From: Salinibacterium sp.
Lineage (GTDB): Bacteria; Actinomycetota; Actinomycetes; Actinomycetales; Microbacteriaceae
Direction: 5' to 3'
NCBI GenBank assembly: GCA_015234465.1
Contig: JADGNA010000011.1
Span: forward strand, 62,001-126,000
Length of the DNA: 64,000 nt
The notes under the pieces are model-generated. The model made no database searches. It was not told the DNA's origin and was given only the letters and a program-made list of their open reading frames with translations. Positions 30,093 through 41,228 of this stretch are shown here, piece after piece; the stretch's first letter is position 1, and every line of letters begins with the position of its first letter. The position numbers were made by a program, and so were the translations under genes.

Positions 30093-31792
30093 TCGCGGGG
30101 ATCCTGCTCGGGTCGAGGAACAGCAGTCGCCGCGGGCGGAACGGATGCCTCGGGCTCAGACACCTCAGTCGTGGGCGCCGCGGGCGCTCCGAGCTCGTCG
30201 CTCGTCTCGGCCCAACGGTGCGAGCGGTCGCGAGCCGCAGCATCCACGAGTCGGTGGCTCGTGTCGGCGAAGAACTCCATGGCCTTGTCGACGTCGATCG
30301 CGCCGAGGCTTGCCGTGATAGGACCCATGACGGTGTGGAGGTGAACGGTCGCGAGCCGCGTCATCCGCCCGACCGGCCCCTGCTGGATAGCGGCGCTCTG
30401 CACGCGGGGTGCCGGCACGATCACGAGCTCACGCCAGATGGCGCCGCGGCGCAGGAAGAACGCGTCAGGCGTGACCGCGAAGCCGTTGCGGCGCCACGAG
30501 AACCAGCGAAGCCAGGCGGCCCGCTTGGGCGAGTTCTCATAACGGTCGCCGGTCTCACCGCGCGGCGCGAGGCCCTTGACGATCAGGGCCCGTGCGTCGT
30601 CGTCGAGGTCGGGGAGCAGCAGGCGCAGCACGTTCATGACGTCGGCCTCGTCACCGACGGGCAGGATCGTGGTGTTCGCGATCCCGCCGGAGACGCTCTG
30701 TGCGGTCGCCTGGCTCGCGCGGTTGACCTTGATCTCCCACCAGCCGGCGAAACGCCACAGGATCGGCTGGTCGACCGCGATCGAGTGAATGCGCCCGGGT
30801 GGCAGGGTCTCGTTCGTGGTCGAGAGCAGGCCGTAGCCGATTCGCACGCCGTCGCGCGTGCCCGCGATCGAGTAGCGGAGCGACCGCGTGAAGCGCTGCA
30901 GCCAGAAACTGCCGAAACCGATCAACGCGGGGATGACACCGAAGAGGATGCTGAGCTCGCCCGTGATCACAATCGCGACGATCGCTCCGATGATGACCGC
31001 GATCAGCACGAAGGTCGACACGCTCAGCAGCACCGAGCCGATCAGTCGCCCGATGCCGATGCGCACGATCGACTCCGGCGGGGCATCGTTGTCGGTGATC
31101 TCGGGTGCCAGGAACTCCTGCACGCGCGCGTCGATGAAGCCCTCGACGCCCGCCGCCTGCGCCTGCGCGGCGGTGCGCTCCTCGCGGGTGCCGGATGCGA
31201 GTCGCAGGATCTCCCGCCGCAGGTCGTTGGCATCCGAAGACCCGAGGTAGGCGAGCTGCACGTTGGCGTCCTGGCCCGCCTGGCTGATCTCGAGCTTCGA
31301 CGCCCCGAAGAGTCGCGGGATGAAGGGACGCCCGATGTTGATGCCCTGGATGCGGTCGAGCGGCGCCCGCCGGTGGGTGCGGAAGATGATGCCGGAGCGC
31401 ACCTCGACGACCTCATCGGTGACGCGGAAGGTGTGCATGCGCCACGAGATGTAGAAGCCGATGATGAGCACGACGAGGAGCCCCGCGACGGCGAGCAGCG
31501 CCCAGCCGAGGAAGCCGTTCTCGAGCACGAGGTCGACGGGATCGTCGCCCTCCGTGTAACCGGGAAGAAAGAGGTCGATGAGCCGCTCCCGGAGGTTCGC
31601 GACGACGACACCGAGGATCGCGATGAGCGCGATGCCACCCTTGAAGAGCGGCGACGCCCGGTGCAGGCGGTGCCACTCACCGTCGGCGAGCCCCGTCTGC
31701 ACGACGGGGACGGCCTCGGGGGCGATGGCGGCGGCCTCGCTCGGGCCCGAGCCCGAGGCATCCGGACCTGGCTGCATCGGGAGGTCGCTCAC
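30089..31792 (-). CDS. Membrane protein with bacterial PH domains (YdbT type)
   Basis: A 567-aa membrane protein. An N-terminal pair of helices (about residues 50-72 and 92-114), a bPH2 domain (FRVTDEVVEVRSGIIFRTHRRAPLDRIQGINI, about 122-153), another helix pair (about 250-292), a second bPH2 region (IAGTRDGVRIGYGLLSTTNETLPPGRIHSI, about 311), and a third (FAVTPDAFFLRRGAIWRELVIVPAPRVQSAAI, about 440). It works with the smaller PH protein encoded just upstream (4-bp overlap). Function in the envelope is not established. Confidence 0.85.
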   Translation of the reverse strand: MSDLPMQPGPDASGSGPSEAAAIAPEAVPVVQTGLADGEWHRLHRASPLFKGGIALIAILGVVVANLRERLIDLFLPGYTEGDDPVDLVLENGFLGWALLAVAGLLVVLIIGFYISWRMHTFRVTDEVVEVRSGIIFRTHRRAPLDRIQGINIGRPFIPRLFGASKLEISQAGQDANVQLAYLGSSDANDLRREILRLASGTREERTAAQAQAAGVEGFIDARVQEFLAPEITDNDAPPESIVRIGIGRLIGSVLLSVSTFVLIAVIIGAIVAIVITGELSILFGVIPALIGFGSFWLQRFTRSLRYSIAGTRDGVRIGYGLLSTTNETLPPGRIHSIAVDQPILWRFAGWWEIKVNRASQATAQSVSGGIANTTILPVGDEADVMNVLRLLLPDLDDDARALIVKGLAPRGETGDRYENSPKRAAWLRWFSWRRNGFAVTPDAFFLRRGAIWRELVIVPAPRVQSAAIQQGPVGRMTRLATVHLHTVMGPITASLGAIDVDKAMEFFADTSHRLVDAAARDRSHRWAETSDELGAPAAPTTEVSEPEASVPPAATAVPRPEQDPRE

Positions 31793-32274
31793 AGTCCCGC
31801 CCGGCGGCTCTCGGCCAGCTCGACGAGGCGGTCGCGCAGTTGCTCGGCCTCGCTCTCGGGAAGGCCGGGAATGACGACGGCGGATGCCGCGGCCGCCGTC
31901 ACGAACTTGAGCTCACTGAGCCCGAGCCAACGCTGGATGGGGCCTCGGTTGATGTCGACCAGCTGCATTCGGCCGTAGGGAACCGCGACGATGCGGCGGA
32001 ACATGATGCCGCGCCGAACGATGAGGTCATCATCGCGAAGCTGATAGCCGTAGGCGCGCACCTGGCGTGCCGTGAAGACCGTGCTCAGCACGAGCATGAC
32101 GACGGCGGCGATGGCCACCCAGAGCGTCCAGGTCTCGTCGACGAAGAACCGCAGCACGAGGGCGCCGACCGCGATCGCGCCCCACCAGATGATGTTGCTC
32201 ACGACCTCAGCCCAGACGTAGCGCGGTGAGACACGCCGCCATTCGATGCCGGGAGGGTCGAGGAGAGTCGACAT
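31789..32274 (-). CDS. PH domain-containing membrane protein (YdbS type)
   Basis: A 161-aa protein: two membrane helices (about 25-70) then a bPH2 domain YGYQLRDDDLIVRRGIMFRRIVAVPYGRMQLVDINRGPIQR (about 74-113). It is the small partner of the 567-aa PH protein; the YdbS/YdbT pair is widespread in Gram-positive bacteria. The upstream 163-bp gap to the DUF3180 gene shows no other gene. Confidence 0.85.
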   Translation of the reverse strand: MSTLLDPPGIEWRRVSPRYVWAEVVSNIIWWGAIAVGALVLRFFVDETWTLWVAIAAVVMLVLSTVFTARQVRAYGYQLRDDDLIVRRGIMFRRIVAVPYGRMQLVDINRGPIQRWLGLSELKFVTAAAASAVVIPGLPESEAEQLRDRLVELAESRRAGL

Positions 32275-32437
32275 TGCTGTTCCGATCCGTGTGTTGGGAC
32301 TGTCGTGCGACGCCGCGGGGCGACCCGGGCGAGTACGCGACCGAGCCTATCCGGCGGTCGACGGGCGCTGCGACCCTCCCGCAGGCTAGTCCGAGCGGCG
32401 GATGTCGCGGCTCAGGCGGGGCACGACGGCGTGCCGG

Positions 32438-32905
32438 TCACGTGGCCGCGCCGGCCGCCTGCTCGTCATCGTCGGATGGCGGCGGGATGCGGCACATTCC
32501 CTCGGCGACGAGGCCACCCGCGAGCAGCACGAGCCCGCCGATCGCGGTGCCGACCGAGTATCCGACGACGCCGAAGGCTGGCACCGTGCGGCTCAGCAGG
32601 AACACGACGGAGCCGATCGCCGCGCCCGCGAGCAGCGCGCCGCAGAGGGCGCTCGACTTCGCCAGCACGAGCACCCGGAGGGCGTAGAAGGGGTCGACGC
32701 GCTTGCGCTCCCCCTTGACGGCGCGGCGCACCGGCAGGGCGAGCACGACGACGATGACGCCGAGCGCAATGAGCACGATCGAGAGGGTGACGGGCGGGGT
32801 GATGCCGGGGCGCCCCGACATCGCGAGCCCCTGCTGTGCGAGCAGGCCAACGGCCGCACCGATCGCGATGAGCAGGAGCACGAGGGCTGGTGTAGTGCGC
32901 TTCAT
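32438..32905 (-). CDS. DUF3180 family membrane protein
   Basis: A 155-aa protein with four hydrophobic segments (about residues 6-25, 38-58, 78-103, 112-135) and a short polar C-terminus. It begins MKRTTPALVLLLIAIGAAVGLL. In actinobacteria DUF3180 genes regularly follow folK, as here (4-bp overlap). Function unknown. Confidence 0.85.
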   Translation of the reverse strand: MKRTTPALVLLLIAIGAAVGLLAQQGLAMSGRPGITPPVTLSIVLIALGVIVVVLALPVRRAVKGERKRVDPFYALRVLVLAKSSALCGALLAGAAIGSVVFLLSRTVPAFGVVGYSVGTAIGGLVLLAGGLVAEGMCRIPPPSDDDEQAAGAAT

Positions 32906-33459
32906 GACTCCCCCACCGAGCCCGGAAGCAGCGGGGCGGCAGCGATTGGGGTCACGCCACCCGCGGGCATCCGGGCGAGCAGGTCGTGCACTCGGCCGAA
33001 GCCGGGGAGCGCGGCATCCGGGTCGGCCTGCAGCCACGGCACGAGCACGAAGTCGCGTTCGTGCGCCCGCGGGTGCGGCAGCGTCAGTCTCGAAGTCGAG
33101 AGCGTGAGCTCGCCGTAGGCGATGAGGTCGAGATCGAGCGTGCGGTCGCCCCAGCGCACCTCCCGCACGCGGCCGTGCTCGTCTTCGATCTCGTTGAGGC
33201 GCTCGAGCATTGCGATGGGGGCGAGCGCCGTCTCCACGATCACGACCGCGTTGAGGTAGGCGGGGGCCGACTCGTCAACCCCGTCGAGGGTCAGCGCGGG
33301 CGTCTCGAACAGTCCGGATGCCGCGACGACATTGAGGGCGCTGGTCGCCGCAATGTCGAGCCCTGCCGAGCGGAGGGTGGCCTCGCGGTCGCCGAGGTTG
33401 CTGCCGAGGGCGATGACCGCCCGCTCGCGATGCACGTCGAGGAGGCTCACGAGCGCCAC
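32902..33459 (-). CDS. folK: 2-amino-4-hydroxy-6-hydroxymethyldihydropteridine pyrophosphokinase
   Basis: A 185-aa HPPK of folate biosynthesis. AVIALGSNLGDREATL (about residues 14-29), Y-L-N-AVVIVET (about 68-77), ERLNEIEDEHGRVREVRWGDRTLDLDLIAYG (about 85-115), and LPHPRAHERDFVLVPW (about 126-141) are all present. The start is GTG. It overlaps folB by 13 bp and follows it in the folate operon. Confidence 0.95.
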   Translation of the reverse strand: MALVSLLDVHRERAVIALGSNLGDREATLRSAGLDIAATSALNVVAASGLFETPALTLDGVDESAPAYLNAVVIVETALAPIAMLERLNEIEDEHGRVREVRWGDRTLDLDLIAYGELTLSTSRLTLPHPRAHERDFVLVPWLQADPDAALPGFGRVHDLLARMPAGGVTPIAAAPLLPGSVGES

Positions 33460-33833
33460 CGGGTGATTGTGACGGACACGTCGTCGAAGGGCACCTCGAT
33501 GGGCGCGGAGGGCTTGTGCAGGGTCACCCGCACGACCTCGGCAGCCTCATGCGCGAGCACCGTGTCGGCGATCCGCTGCGCGACCGTCTCGATGAGGTCG
33601 ACCGGGTCACGTTCGACGGATGCGACGACCTCGTTCGCGAGCTCGCCGTAGTGGATCGTGCGGCCGAGATCGTCGCTCCCGGCCGAGACGGAGAGGTCGA
33701 GCCAGACACTCACGTCGATCACGAAGACCTGGCCGTCGCGACGCTCGTGCTCGAAGACACCGTGGTGCGCGGTCGCCCGAAGCCCCGTCAGGGTGATGTG
33801 GTCGCGCTCTATGAGCGGCACCGGCGCCGTCAT
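33447..33833 (-). CDS. folB: Dihydroneopterin aldolase
   Basis: A 128-aa enzyme splitting dihydroneopterin in folate synthesis. ITLTGLRATAHHGVFEHERRDGQVFVIDV (about residues 13-41) includes the catalytic Glu/Gly loop; VDLIETVAQRIADTVL (about 77-92) and V.LHKPSAPI..PFDDVSVTITR (about 103-125) complete the family pattern. 4-bp overlap with folP. Confidence 0.95.
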   Translation of the reverse strand: MTAPVPLIERDHITLTGLRATAHHGVFEHERRDGQVFVIDVSVWLDLSVSAGSDDLGRTIHYGELANEVVASVERDPVDLIETVAQRIADTVLAHEAAEVVRVTLHKPSAPIEVPFDDVSVTITRWRS

Positions 33834-34681
33834 CGCGGCTGCCGGAACGATGAGCGGGCACGGTGCGGCATGGGCGGCTGCTCACTCTCGATGGCGGCCC
33901 AGGCATCGAGCAGCAGCCGCGTCGAGGCGACATCGTGCACGCGCACGGCCCACGCGCCGGCCTCCGCCGCGAGCGCGCTCGTGACGGCCGTGGCCCGGTC
34001 TCGCTGCTTCGGGCCGGCATCCGCCTCGAGCAGGCTGGAGAGGAAGCGCTTGCGCGAGGTGCCGACGAGCACGCGCGAACCGAGTGACTGGAACCGCCGC
34101 AGGTGCACGAGCACCTCCCAGGTGTGCTCGGCCCGCTTGGCGAAGCCGAGGCCCGGGTCGACGATGATGCGCTCGGGCGCGACGCCCGTGACGATGAGCT
34201 CGGCGACGCGCAGCTCGAGTTCCCCGTGCACCTCCGAGACGACATCCGAGTAGACGGCCTGGCCATCCATGCCCGAACTCGGGCCGCGCCAGTGCATCGC
34301 GACGAAGTCCACGTCGAGGTCGGCGACGGTGCGTGCCATGTTCGGGTCTGCGAGCCCGCCGGAGACATCGTTGATGATCTCGACCCCGAGCCCGGCGGTC
34401 ACGACCGCCGTCGCGGCGTTCATGGTGTCGACGGAGACACGGATGCCACGCCCCACAAGTTCCCGCACGACCGGCAGGATGCGCCGCTGCTCCTCCTCGA
34501 CACTCACCCGGCCGGCGCCCGGCTTGGTGGTCTCGCCGCCGACGTCGATGATGTCGGCGCCCGCGGCAACCAGCTCCACCGCGTGGGCGATCGCCGCCTC
34601 GGTGCGGGCGAAGTCGCCACCGTCGCTGAAGGAATCCGGCGTGACGTTGAGCACGCCCATGATGAGGGGAGAGTCAGGCAT
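33830..34681 (-). CDS. folP: Dihydropteroate synthase
   Basis: A 283-aa TIM-barrel enzyme that joins pABA to the pterin; the sulfonamide target. IMGVLNVTPDSFSDGG (about residues 7-22), DIIDVGGETTKPGA (about 43-56), and NDVSGG (about 113) are conserved. ATG at 34681 is preferred: it overlaps the folE stop by 8 bp and matches the usual N-terminus; a 24-residue extension from an upstream codon was rejected. Confidence 0.95.
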   Translation of the reverse strand: MPDSPLIMGVLNVTPDSFSDGGDFARTEAAIAHAVELVAAGADIIDVGGETTKPGAGRVSVEEEQRRILPVVRELVGRGIRVSVDTMNAATAVVTAGLGVEIINDVSGGLADPNMARTVADLDVDFVAMHWRGPSSGMDGQAVYSDVVSEVHGELELRVAELIVTGVAPERIIVDPGLGFAKRAEHTWEVLVHLRRFQSLGSRVLVGTSRKRFLSSLLEADAGPKQRDRATAVTSALAAEAGAWAVRVHDVASTRLLLDAWAAIESEQPPMPHRARSSFRQPR

Positions 34682-35321
34682 GAGTGCCTCCTGCGTTGTC
34701 ACCTGCGGCCGCTGCACCGCCCACGAGGGCGAGCACGGCGGCCTTCTGTCCACTGTCCGCGAGTTCCCCCCGGCTCGCGAGCGTCACGGTCGTGCTGCGG
34801 ACCTGCCTCGTGCCGCGCGTCGAGACACAGTCCTGACGCGCATCGAGCACGACCAGCACGCCCCGTGCGTCGAGCGCGTCGGCGAGGGCATCCGCGATCT
34901 CGTCGGTCAGTCGCTCCTGCAGCTGCGGCCGTGACGCGAGGGTGTCGACCACCCGCGGCAGTGCGCCCAGCCCGACGACACGGCGACCCGGCAGGTACGC
35001 GATGTGGGCGAGACCCACGAAGGGCAGCAGGTGGTGCTCGCACATTGAGCGGAACGCGATGTCGCGCATGATCACGAGCTCGCCCTCGCGCCCATCCTCG
35101 AGGTCGATGAGCTCGCCGAGGTGCACGGCGGGGTCGACCCCCATGCCGGAGAAGAACTCCGCGTATGACTCGGCGACGCGGCGGGGCGTCTCAGCCAGTC
35201 GCGAGGCATCCGCCCCGATGGCTGCGAGCAGCTCCGAGACGGCGGCCTCGATGCGAGGTCGGTCAACGGATGCCCGGGGCGCAACGCTCCCGCCCGGCAC
35301 CCCAGCGCTGCTCTCGTGCAC
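34674..35321 (-). CDS. folE: GTP cyclohydrolase I
   Basis: A 215-aa enzyme opening folate synthesis. The zinc/active-site region SMCEHHLLPFVGLAHIAYLPGRRVVGLGALPRVVDTLASRPQLQERLT is complete (about residues 91-138), with Cys and His ligands, plus EARH-equivalent VVLDARQDCVSTRG (about 156-169). The start is GTG, 12 bases after the ftsH stop. It is the first of four fol genes. Confidence 0.95.
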   Translation of the reverse strand: MHESSAGVPGGSVAPRASVDRPRIEAAVSELLAAIGADASRLAETPRRVAESYAEFFSGMGVDPAVHLGELIDLEDGREGELVIMRDIAFRSMCEHHLLPFVGLAHIAYLPGRRVVGLGALPRVVDTLASRPQLQERLTDEIADALADALDARGVLVVLDARQDCVSTRGTRQVRSTTVTLASRGELADSGQKAAVLALVGGAAAAGDNAGGTHA

Positions 35322-35332
35322 GGGTGCCTCCC

Positions 35333-37336
<2,004 letters not shown>

Positions 37337-37409
37337 AGTTCTGCAAGGCTACCGTGCAGCCCCTATGCGCCCGCCCGGTGTTTGCTGGGGGCGTAACGGG
37401 GGTCGGGGC

Positions 37410-37961
37410 CTAGCTGTAGATGTGCGGCGCGAGCACGCCGATGTCACGCAGGTTGCGGTACTTCTCGGCGTAGTCGAGGCCGTAGCCGACGACGAACTCG
37501 TTGGGGATCTCGAATCCCACGTAGCGCACGTCGACCTGCACCTTGGCCGCCTCGGGCTTGCGCAGGAGCGCGCAGATCTCGACCGACTCGGCGCCGCGGC
37601 TCTCGAGATTGGCGCGCAGCCACGAGAGGGTCAGGCCGGAGTCGATGATGTCTTCGACGATGAGCACCTTGCGGCCGCTCAGGTCGGTGTCGAGGTCCTT
37701 GAGGATGCGCACGACGCCCGAGGACTTCGTGCCGGAACCGTAGGACGACACCGCCATCCAGTCCATCTCGATCGGCAGCGTGAGCTCGCGCGCGAGGTCG
37801 GCCATCACCATGACGGCGCCCTTCAGCACACCGACCAGCAGCACCTTCTCCCCCGCGTAGTCGGCCTCGATGCGGCGCGAGAGTTCCGCGATCTTGTCGA
37901 GGATCTCCTGCTGCGTGATGAGCACCTTGGTCAGGTCGGCTTCGATCTCGTGCGATTCCAT
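37410..37961 (-). CDS. hpt: Hypoxanthine phosphoribosyltransferase
   Basis: A 183-aa purine-salvage enzyme. The PRPP-binding motif VLIVEDIIDSGLTLSWL (about 99-115), VGVLKGAVMVMADLAR (about 43-58) and the C-terminal YVGFEIPNEFVVGYGLDYAEKYRNL (about 147-171) are present. tilS lies immediately upstream (11-bp gap) and ftsH downstream, the common actinobacterial tilS-hpt-ftsH order. Confidence 0.96.
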   Translation of the reverse strand: MESHEIEADLTKVLITQQEILDKIAELSRRIEADYAGEKVLLVGVLKGAVMVMADLARELTLPIEMDWMAVSSYGSGTKSSGVVRILKDLDTDLSGRKVLIVEDIIDSGLTLSWLRANLESRGAESVEICALLRKPEAAKVQVDVRYVGFEIPNEFVVGYGLDYAEKYRNLRDIGVLAPHIYS

Positions 37962-37971
37962 CGCGTGCTCC

Positions 37972-39144
37972 CTATCGGCCCCTGGGGTCGTTCTCGTTGA
38001 TGTGTGGCGCGGCGCCGGCGCCCTCGGCGGCTCGCTCGGCCGCGCTGAAGAAGATGCGCGCGCCTCTGCGTTCAACCCTAACGCCCGGCACGTGCAGCTC
38101 GCCCTGCCCCTTCCAGTCGCTGACGAGTCGGGCGACCTCGAGCGTGTGGGTGCGGCTGAGCGAGACACCGAACTCCGCCGAGACGACAAGACGGATGAGA
38201 CGGTGCCGCAGCGCGGGAGGGTTCGCCTCGAGCGCCCGCACGGGCAGCGAGAGCCCCGCTTCGGCATGCTCCGCGAGTTCCTCGATCTGTTCCTCGGCGA
38301 AGTGGTCGAGGGCATCCGCGTCTTCCCGCAGCTGCTCGGCGCTGCGTGCGAGTGCCTGCGCGATGCCCGGGCCGAGCTCGCGTTCGAGCACGGGCAGCAC
38401 GGCACGCCGCGCCCGCACCCTCGCGTATGCCGGGTCGGCGTTGTGGGGGTCGTTCCACGGTTCGAGGCCCGCGTCGGCGCAGGCCTGCTCGGTCTCGGCG
38501 CGCGTGATGCCGAGGAGGGGTCGCAGCACCAGCACAGGCCCTGCAGCGGCTCGAGTTGCCCAGATATGGCCCTCCTGCGCGCCTGCAAGGCCCGAAGTGG
38601 GCAACTCGGCATCCGAGGCCTGCGCTGCTGCGGCGGGTTGCCCCGAAATGGGCAACTCGGTGCGCGTTGCCATGCCCGCGAGGCTGCGGGCGCCGGCACC
38701 CCGCGCGAGACCCAGCAGCACGGTCTCGGCCTGATCGTCGAGCGTGTGTGCGAGCAGGAGAGCGGATGCCCCGTGCTCCCCCACCGCGTCGGCGAACGCG
38801 CCATAGCGGGCCGCCCTCGCCGCCGCTTCCGGGCCACCGTGCGCCGCGACCTCGACCCGCCGCACGATGACGGGGTCGAGCCCGAGCTGCTCTGCCTTGT
38901 GTGCGGCCTGTGCCGCGACATCCGCTGACCCGTGCTGCAGGCCGTGGTCGACGATGACCGCACCCGCACGCAGGCCAGCCCGCGGCGCCTCGAAGGCGGT
39001 CGCCGCCGCGAGCGCGAGCGAGTCGGCGCCGCCACTGAGCCCGACGAGCACGAGCGCATCGGCCGGGACGCCGTCGAGGCACTCCCGCACCGCCCGCCGG
39101 GTGTCAGCGATCGCCGGGGTCAGTCGGGGGCGTCGAGCGTGCAT
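37972..39144 (-). CDS. tilS: tRNA(Ile)-lysidine synthase carrying a repeat-derived insertion
   Basis: A 390-aa enzyme that modifies the CAU anticodon of tRNA-Ile to lysidine. PP-loop motif [16 protein letters not shown] (about residues 33-48), then [27 protein letters not shown] (about 131-157). The segment that follows should reach [15 protein letters not shown] after about 10 residues. Here about 42 residues intervene (about 157-198), including TELPISG and AELPTSG, encoded by a dispersed palindromic repeat and a partial copy. The frame is kept, so the enzyme is probably functional with a surface loop. Confidence 0.93.
   Translation of the reverse strand: MHARRPRLTPAIADTRRAVRECLDGVPADALVLVGLSGGADSLALAAATAFEAPRAGLRAGAVIVDHGLQHGSADVAAQAAHKAEQLGLDPVIVRRVEVAAHGGPEAAARAARYGAFADAVGEHGASALLLAHTLDDQAETVLLGLARGAGARSLAGMATRTELPISGQPAAAAQASDAELPTSGLAGAQEGHIWATRAAAGPVLVLRPLLGITRAETEQACADAGLEPWNDPHNADPAYARVRARRAVLPVLERELGPGIAQALARSAEQLREDADALDHFAEEQIEELAEHAEAGLSLPVRALEANPPALRHRLIRLVVSAEFGVSLSRTHTLEVARLVSDWKGQGELHVPGVRVERRGARIFFSAAERAAEGAGAAPHINENDPRGR
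38553..38613 (+). repeat. Copy 2 of the dispersed palindromic repeat, inside tilS
   Basis: GAGTTGCCC (38553-38561), a 32-nt loop, then GAAGTGGGCAACTCGGCATC (38594-38613). The last 20 bases match copy 1 (7622-7641, minus) at 19 positions and overall length is 61 versus 62. A partial third copy, GGGTTGCCC plus GAAATGGGCAACTCGG, follows at 38635-38660. Confidence 0.65.
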
Positions 39145-39192
39145 CCAGTAACGTTATTCCAGCATTCGCCGAACCGAGGAGCAGGAGCTCGC

Positions 39193-39684
39193 ATGCCCGA
39201 CTATGACGTGATCATCGAGGTGCCGAAGGGCAGCCGCAACAAGTACGAGATCGACCACAAGACCGGTCGCGTCGTGCTCGACCGCGTGCTGTACACGCCC
39301 ATGTCCTACCCGACCGACTACGGCTTCTTCGAGAACACCCTCGCCGACGACGGCGACCCCGTCGACGTGCTCGTGCTCGGCGAGTACCCGCTGTTCCCCG
39401 GCATCCAGATGCGCGTGCGCGTCGTCGGCGTCTTCAAGATGACGGATGACGGTGGCAGCGACGCCAAGATCCTCGCCGTCGCGGCGAAGGACCCGCGCTG
39501 GGACCACATCCAGGACGTCAACGACATCCCCGAGTACAAGCGCATGGAGATCGAGCACTTCTTCGAGCACTACAAGGACCTCGAGCCCGGCAAGTGGGTC
39601 AAGACCGAGGGCTGGGGTGACGTCAACGAGGCTGAGGCCATCGTGCAGGCTGGCTACGCCGCCTACGTCCCCGAGGACCACTGA
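39193..39684 (+). CDS. ppa: Inorganic pyrophosphatase (family I)
   Basis: A 163-aa soluble enzyme hydrolysing pyrophosphate. [40 protein letters not shown] (about residues 5-44) and the Asp cluster [19 protein letters not shown] (about 51-69), followed by DVNDIP (about 107-112) and [16 protein letters not shown] (about 121-136), define family I. Divergent from tilS. A bidirectional terminator follows. Confidence 0.96.
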   Translation: MPDYDVIIEVPKGSRNKYEIDHKTGRVVLDRVLYTPMSYPTDYGFFENTLADDGDPVDVLVLGEYPLFPGIQMRVRVVGVFKMTDDGGSDAKILAVAAKDPRWDHIQDVNDIPEYKRMEIEHFFEHYKDLEPGKWVKTEGWGDVNEAEAIVQAGYAAYVPEDH

Positions 39685-39701
39685 CCTCTCCCTGAGACAA
39701 C

Positions 39702-39736
39702 AAAAACACCCTCCCCGGCTCGGGGAGGGTGTTTTT
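39702..39736. terminator. Bidirectional terminator between ppa and the M23 gene
   Basis: Fifteen-base arms AAAAACACCCTCCCC (39702-39716) and their exact complement (39722-39736) around a 5-base loop. The A-run on one side and T-run on the other let it serve both converging genes. Confidence 0.95.
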
Positions 39737-39754
39737 ATGTCGTTTCAGTGGCCG

Positions 39755-41056
39755 TTAGACGCCGACTCCGCGGGCCCGGAGGTACGGGACGGGGTCGACC
39801 GTCGAGCCGCCGACGCGGATCTCGAAGTGGAGGTGGCAGCCCGTGGAGATACCGGTCGTGCCGACGTAGGCGATGACCTGGCCCGCGCTGACCCACTGGC
39901 CGTAGCCGACCGCGATGCCGCCAGGGCGGATGTGTGCGTAGGCCGACTGCGAACCGTCGCCGTGGTTGATCTTGACGTAGTTGCCGTAACCGCCAGTCAT
40001 ACCGGCGAAGACGACCGTGCCGGCGGATGCCGCGTAGATGGGGGCGCCGCAGCCGGGCGCGAAGTCGACACCACCGTGGAGGGTGCTGGCCCCGTTGGTC
40101 GGGGGAACGCGCCATCCGTAGGAGCTCGAGATGTAGCCGCTTGTTGGGCGCACCCAGCCCGACTGGCTCGGGGCCGTCGGGGTCGAGGGGCTCGGACGGT
40201 TCTTGGCTGCCTCGGCGGCGGCCGCTGCAGCGGCGGCAGCCGCGGCCTGGCGGCGCGCTTCCTCCTCCGCGCGCTTGCGCGCCTCCTCCGCGAGGCGGAT
40301 CTGCTCGCCGATCGCGAAGTCCGCCTCGGTCGCGGCGCGATTCTCGCGCAGCACACTCAGTTGTGCCTCGAGCCGCTCGCGGTTGCCCGCCTGCTCCTGG
40401 AGCGCGGCGTTGGCGGCATCCGCTGCCTGCTGCGCCTCGATCATGGCGGTCTCGGCCTCGGCCGCGAGTCCCGCGAGGGCCTCCTCGGCCACCTTGGCCT
40501 GGTCGCTCAGCGCCTTGGCCGCGTTCTCGTCCTGCTTCGCCTTGGCGAAGATCCCGCTCGACTGCTCGCCGACCTTGGTGGCGCGTCCGAGCTGGCCGAG
40601 CAGGTCATCGGAGTCGGTGAAGAGCAACTGCGCCGTGAGGTCGCCCCCGCCCGCGCGCTGCAGCCGAGCCGCGAGCTGGCCCGCCTTCGTCATCGACTCG
40701 TCGGCCGCGGTCTTCGCGTCGATGACCTGCTGCTCGAGCGTCGCAAACCGGTAGGCGGCCTCGTCGTATGCCTGCTGCGCGACGATGAACTCGTCACCCT
40801 TTGCCATCGCCTCAGCTTCGGTCGAGGCGACGTTGGCCTCAAGCTGGGCAAGCAGGCGCTCAAGGCGGGCGATCTCGTTCTTCTTGGCCGATTCGCTCGA
40901 ACGGGCGGCGAGTACGTCCTGCCAGCTGGGGTAGTCGGCGGCGTGGGCGGCCTGGGTCCCCTGCGCGGTGAGTCCGCCCGTGAGCAGCACTCCAAGGACT
41001 GCGAGGGTCGCGACAAGCGACCGCGATCGACGCGTCTTGGTTGTGTGCTGCTTCAT
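39755..41056 (-). CDS. Secreted M23 endopeptidase with coiled-coil region (first paralogue)
   Basis: A 433-aa exported peptidoglycan hydrolase. Signal peptide to about residue 39 (AAHAADYPSW), long coiled coil (about 40-270, many Glu/Ala/Gln heptads), an Ala-rich hinge, then the LytM/M23 domain with zinc ligands in LHGGVDFAPGCG (about 338-349) and GCHLHFEI (about 407-414). The ATG is preceded by GGGGA. It is a paralogue of the next gene, which shares the ADYPSW..VLAAR start and the catalytic end. The coiled coil may be an EnvC/NlpD-like or RipC-like regulatory stalk. Confidence 0.9.
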   Translation of the reverse strand: MKQHTTKTRRSRSLVATLAVLGVLLTGGLTAQGTQAAHAADYPSWQDVLAARSSESAKKNEIARLERLLAQLEANVASTEAEAMAKGDEFIVAQQAYDEAAYRFATLEQQVIDAKTAADESMTKAGQLAARLQRAGGGDLTAQLLFTDSDDLLGQLGRATKVGEQSSGIFAKAKQDENAAKALSDQAKVAEEALAGLAAEAETAMIEAQQAADAANAALQEQAGNRERLEAQLSVLRENRAATEADFAIGEQIRLAEEARKRAEEEARRQAAAAAAAAAAAEAAKNRPSPSTPTAPSQSGWVRPTSGYISSSYGWRVPPTNGASTLHGGVDFAPGCGAPIYAASAGTVVFAGMTGGYGNYVKINHGDGSQSAYAHIRPGGIAVGYGQWVSAGQVIAYVGTTGISTGCHLHFEIRVGGSTVDPVPYLRARGVGV

Positions 41057-41228
41057 GTGTCCCCGTATCCCGGCCTCGGCAATCACAGTGGAATCCCCCG
41101 TCACACTGTTAACACAAGTAACAATAACAACTAGAGGCCCAATGGCAATAGCTTCTCGCTGAACGAGAGAACGAGGCATCCGCCCCACTGACTGTCGGAT
41201 GCCGCGGGGTGGCGGTAAGAGGCAGGCG

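Noticed and set aside
40027-40254. CRISPR-like or coding repeats in the Ala-rich hinge of the first M23 gene
   Set aside because: The repetitiveness comes from GCC/GCG Ala codons of a protein hinge; there is no repeat-spacer structure.
41057-41135. c-di-AMP (ydaO-type) riboswitch before the first M23 gene
   Set aside because: The leader is only about 65-80 nt and none of the conserved ydaO segments could be recognised.
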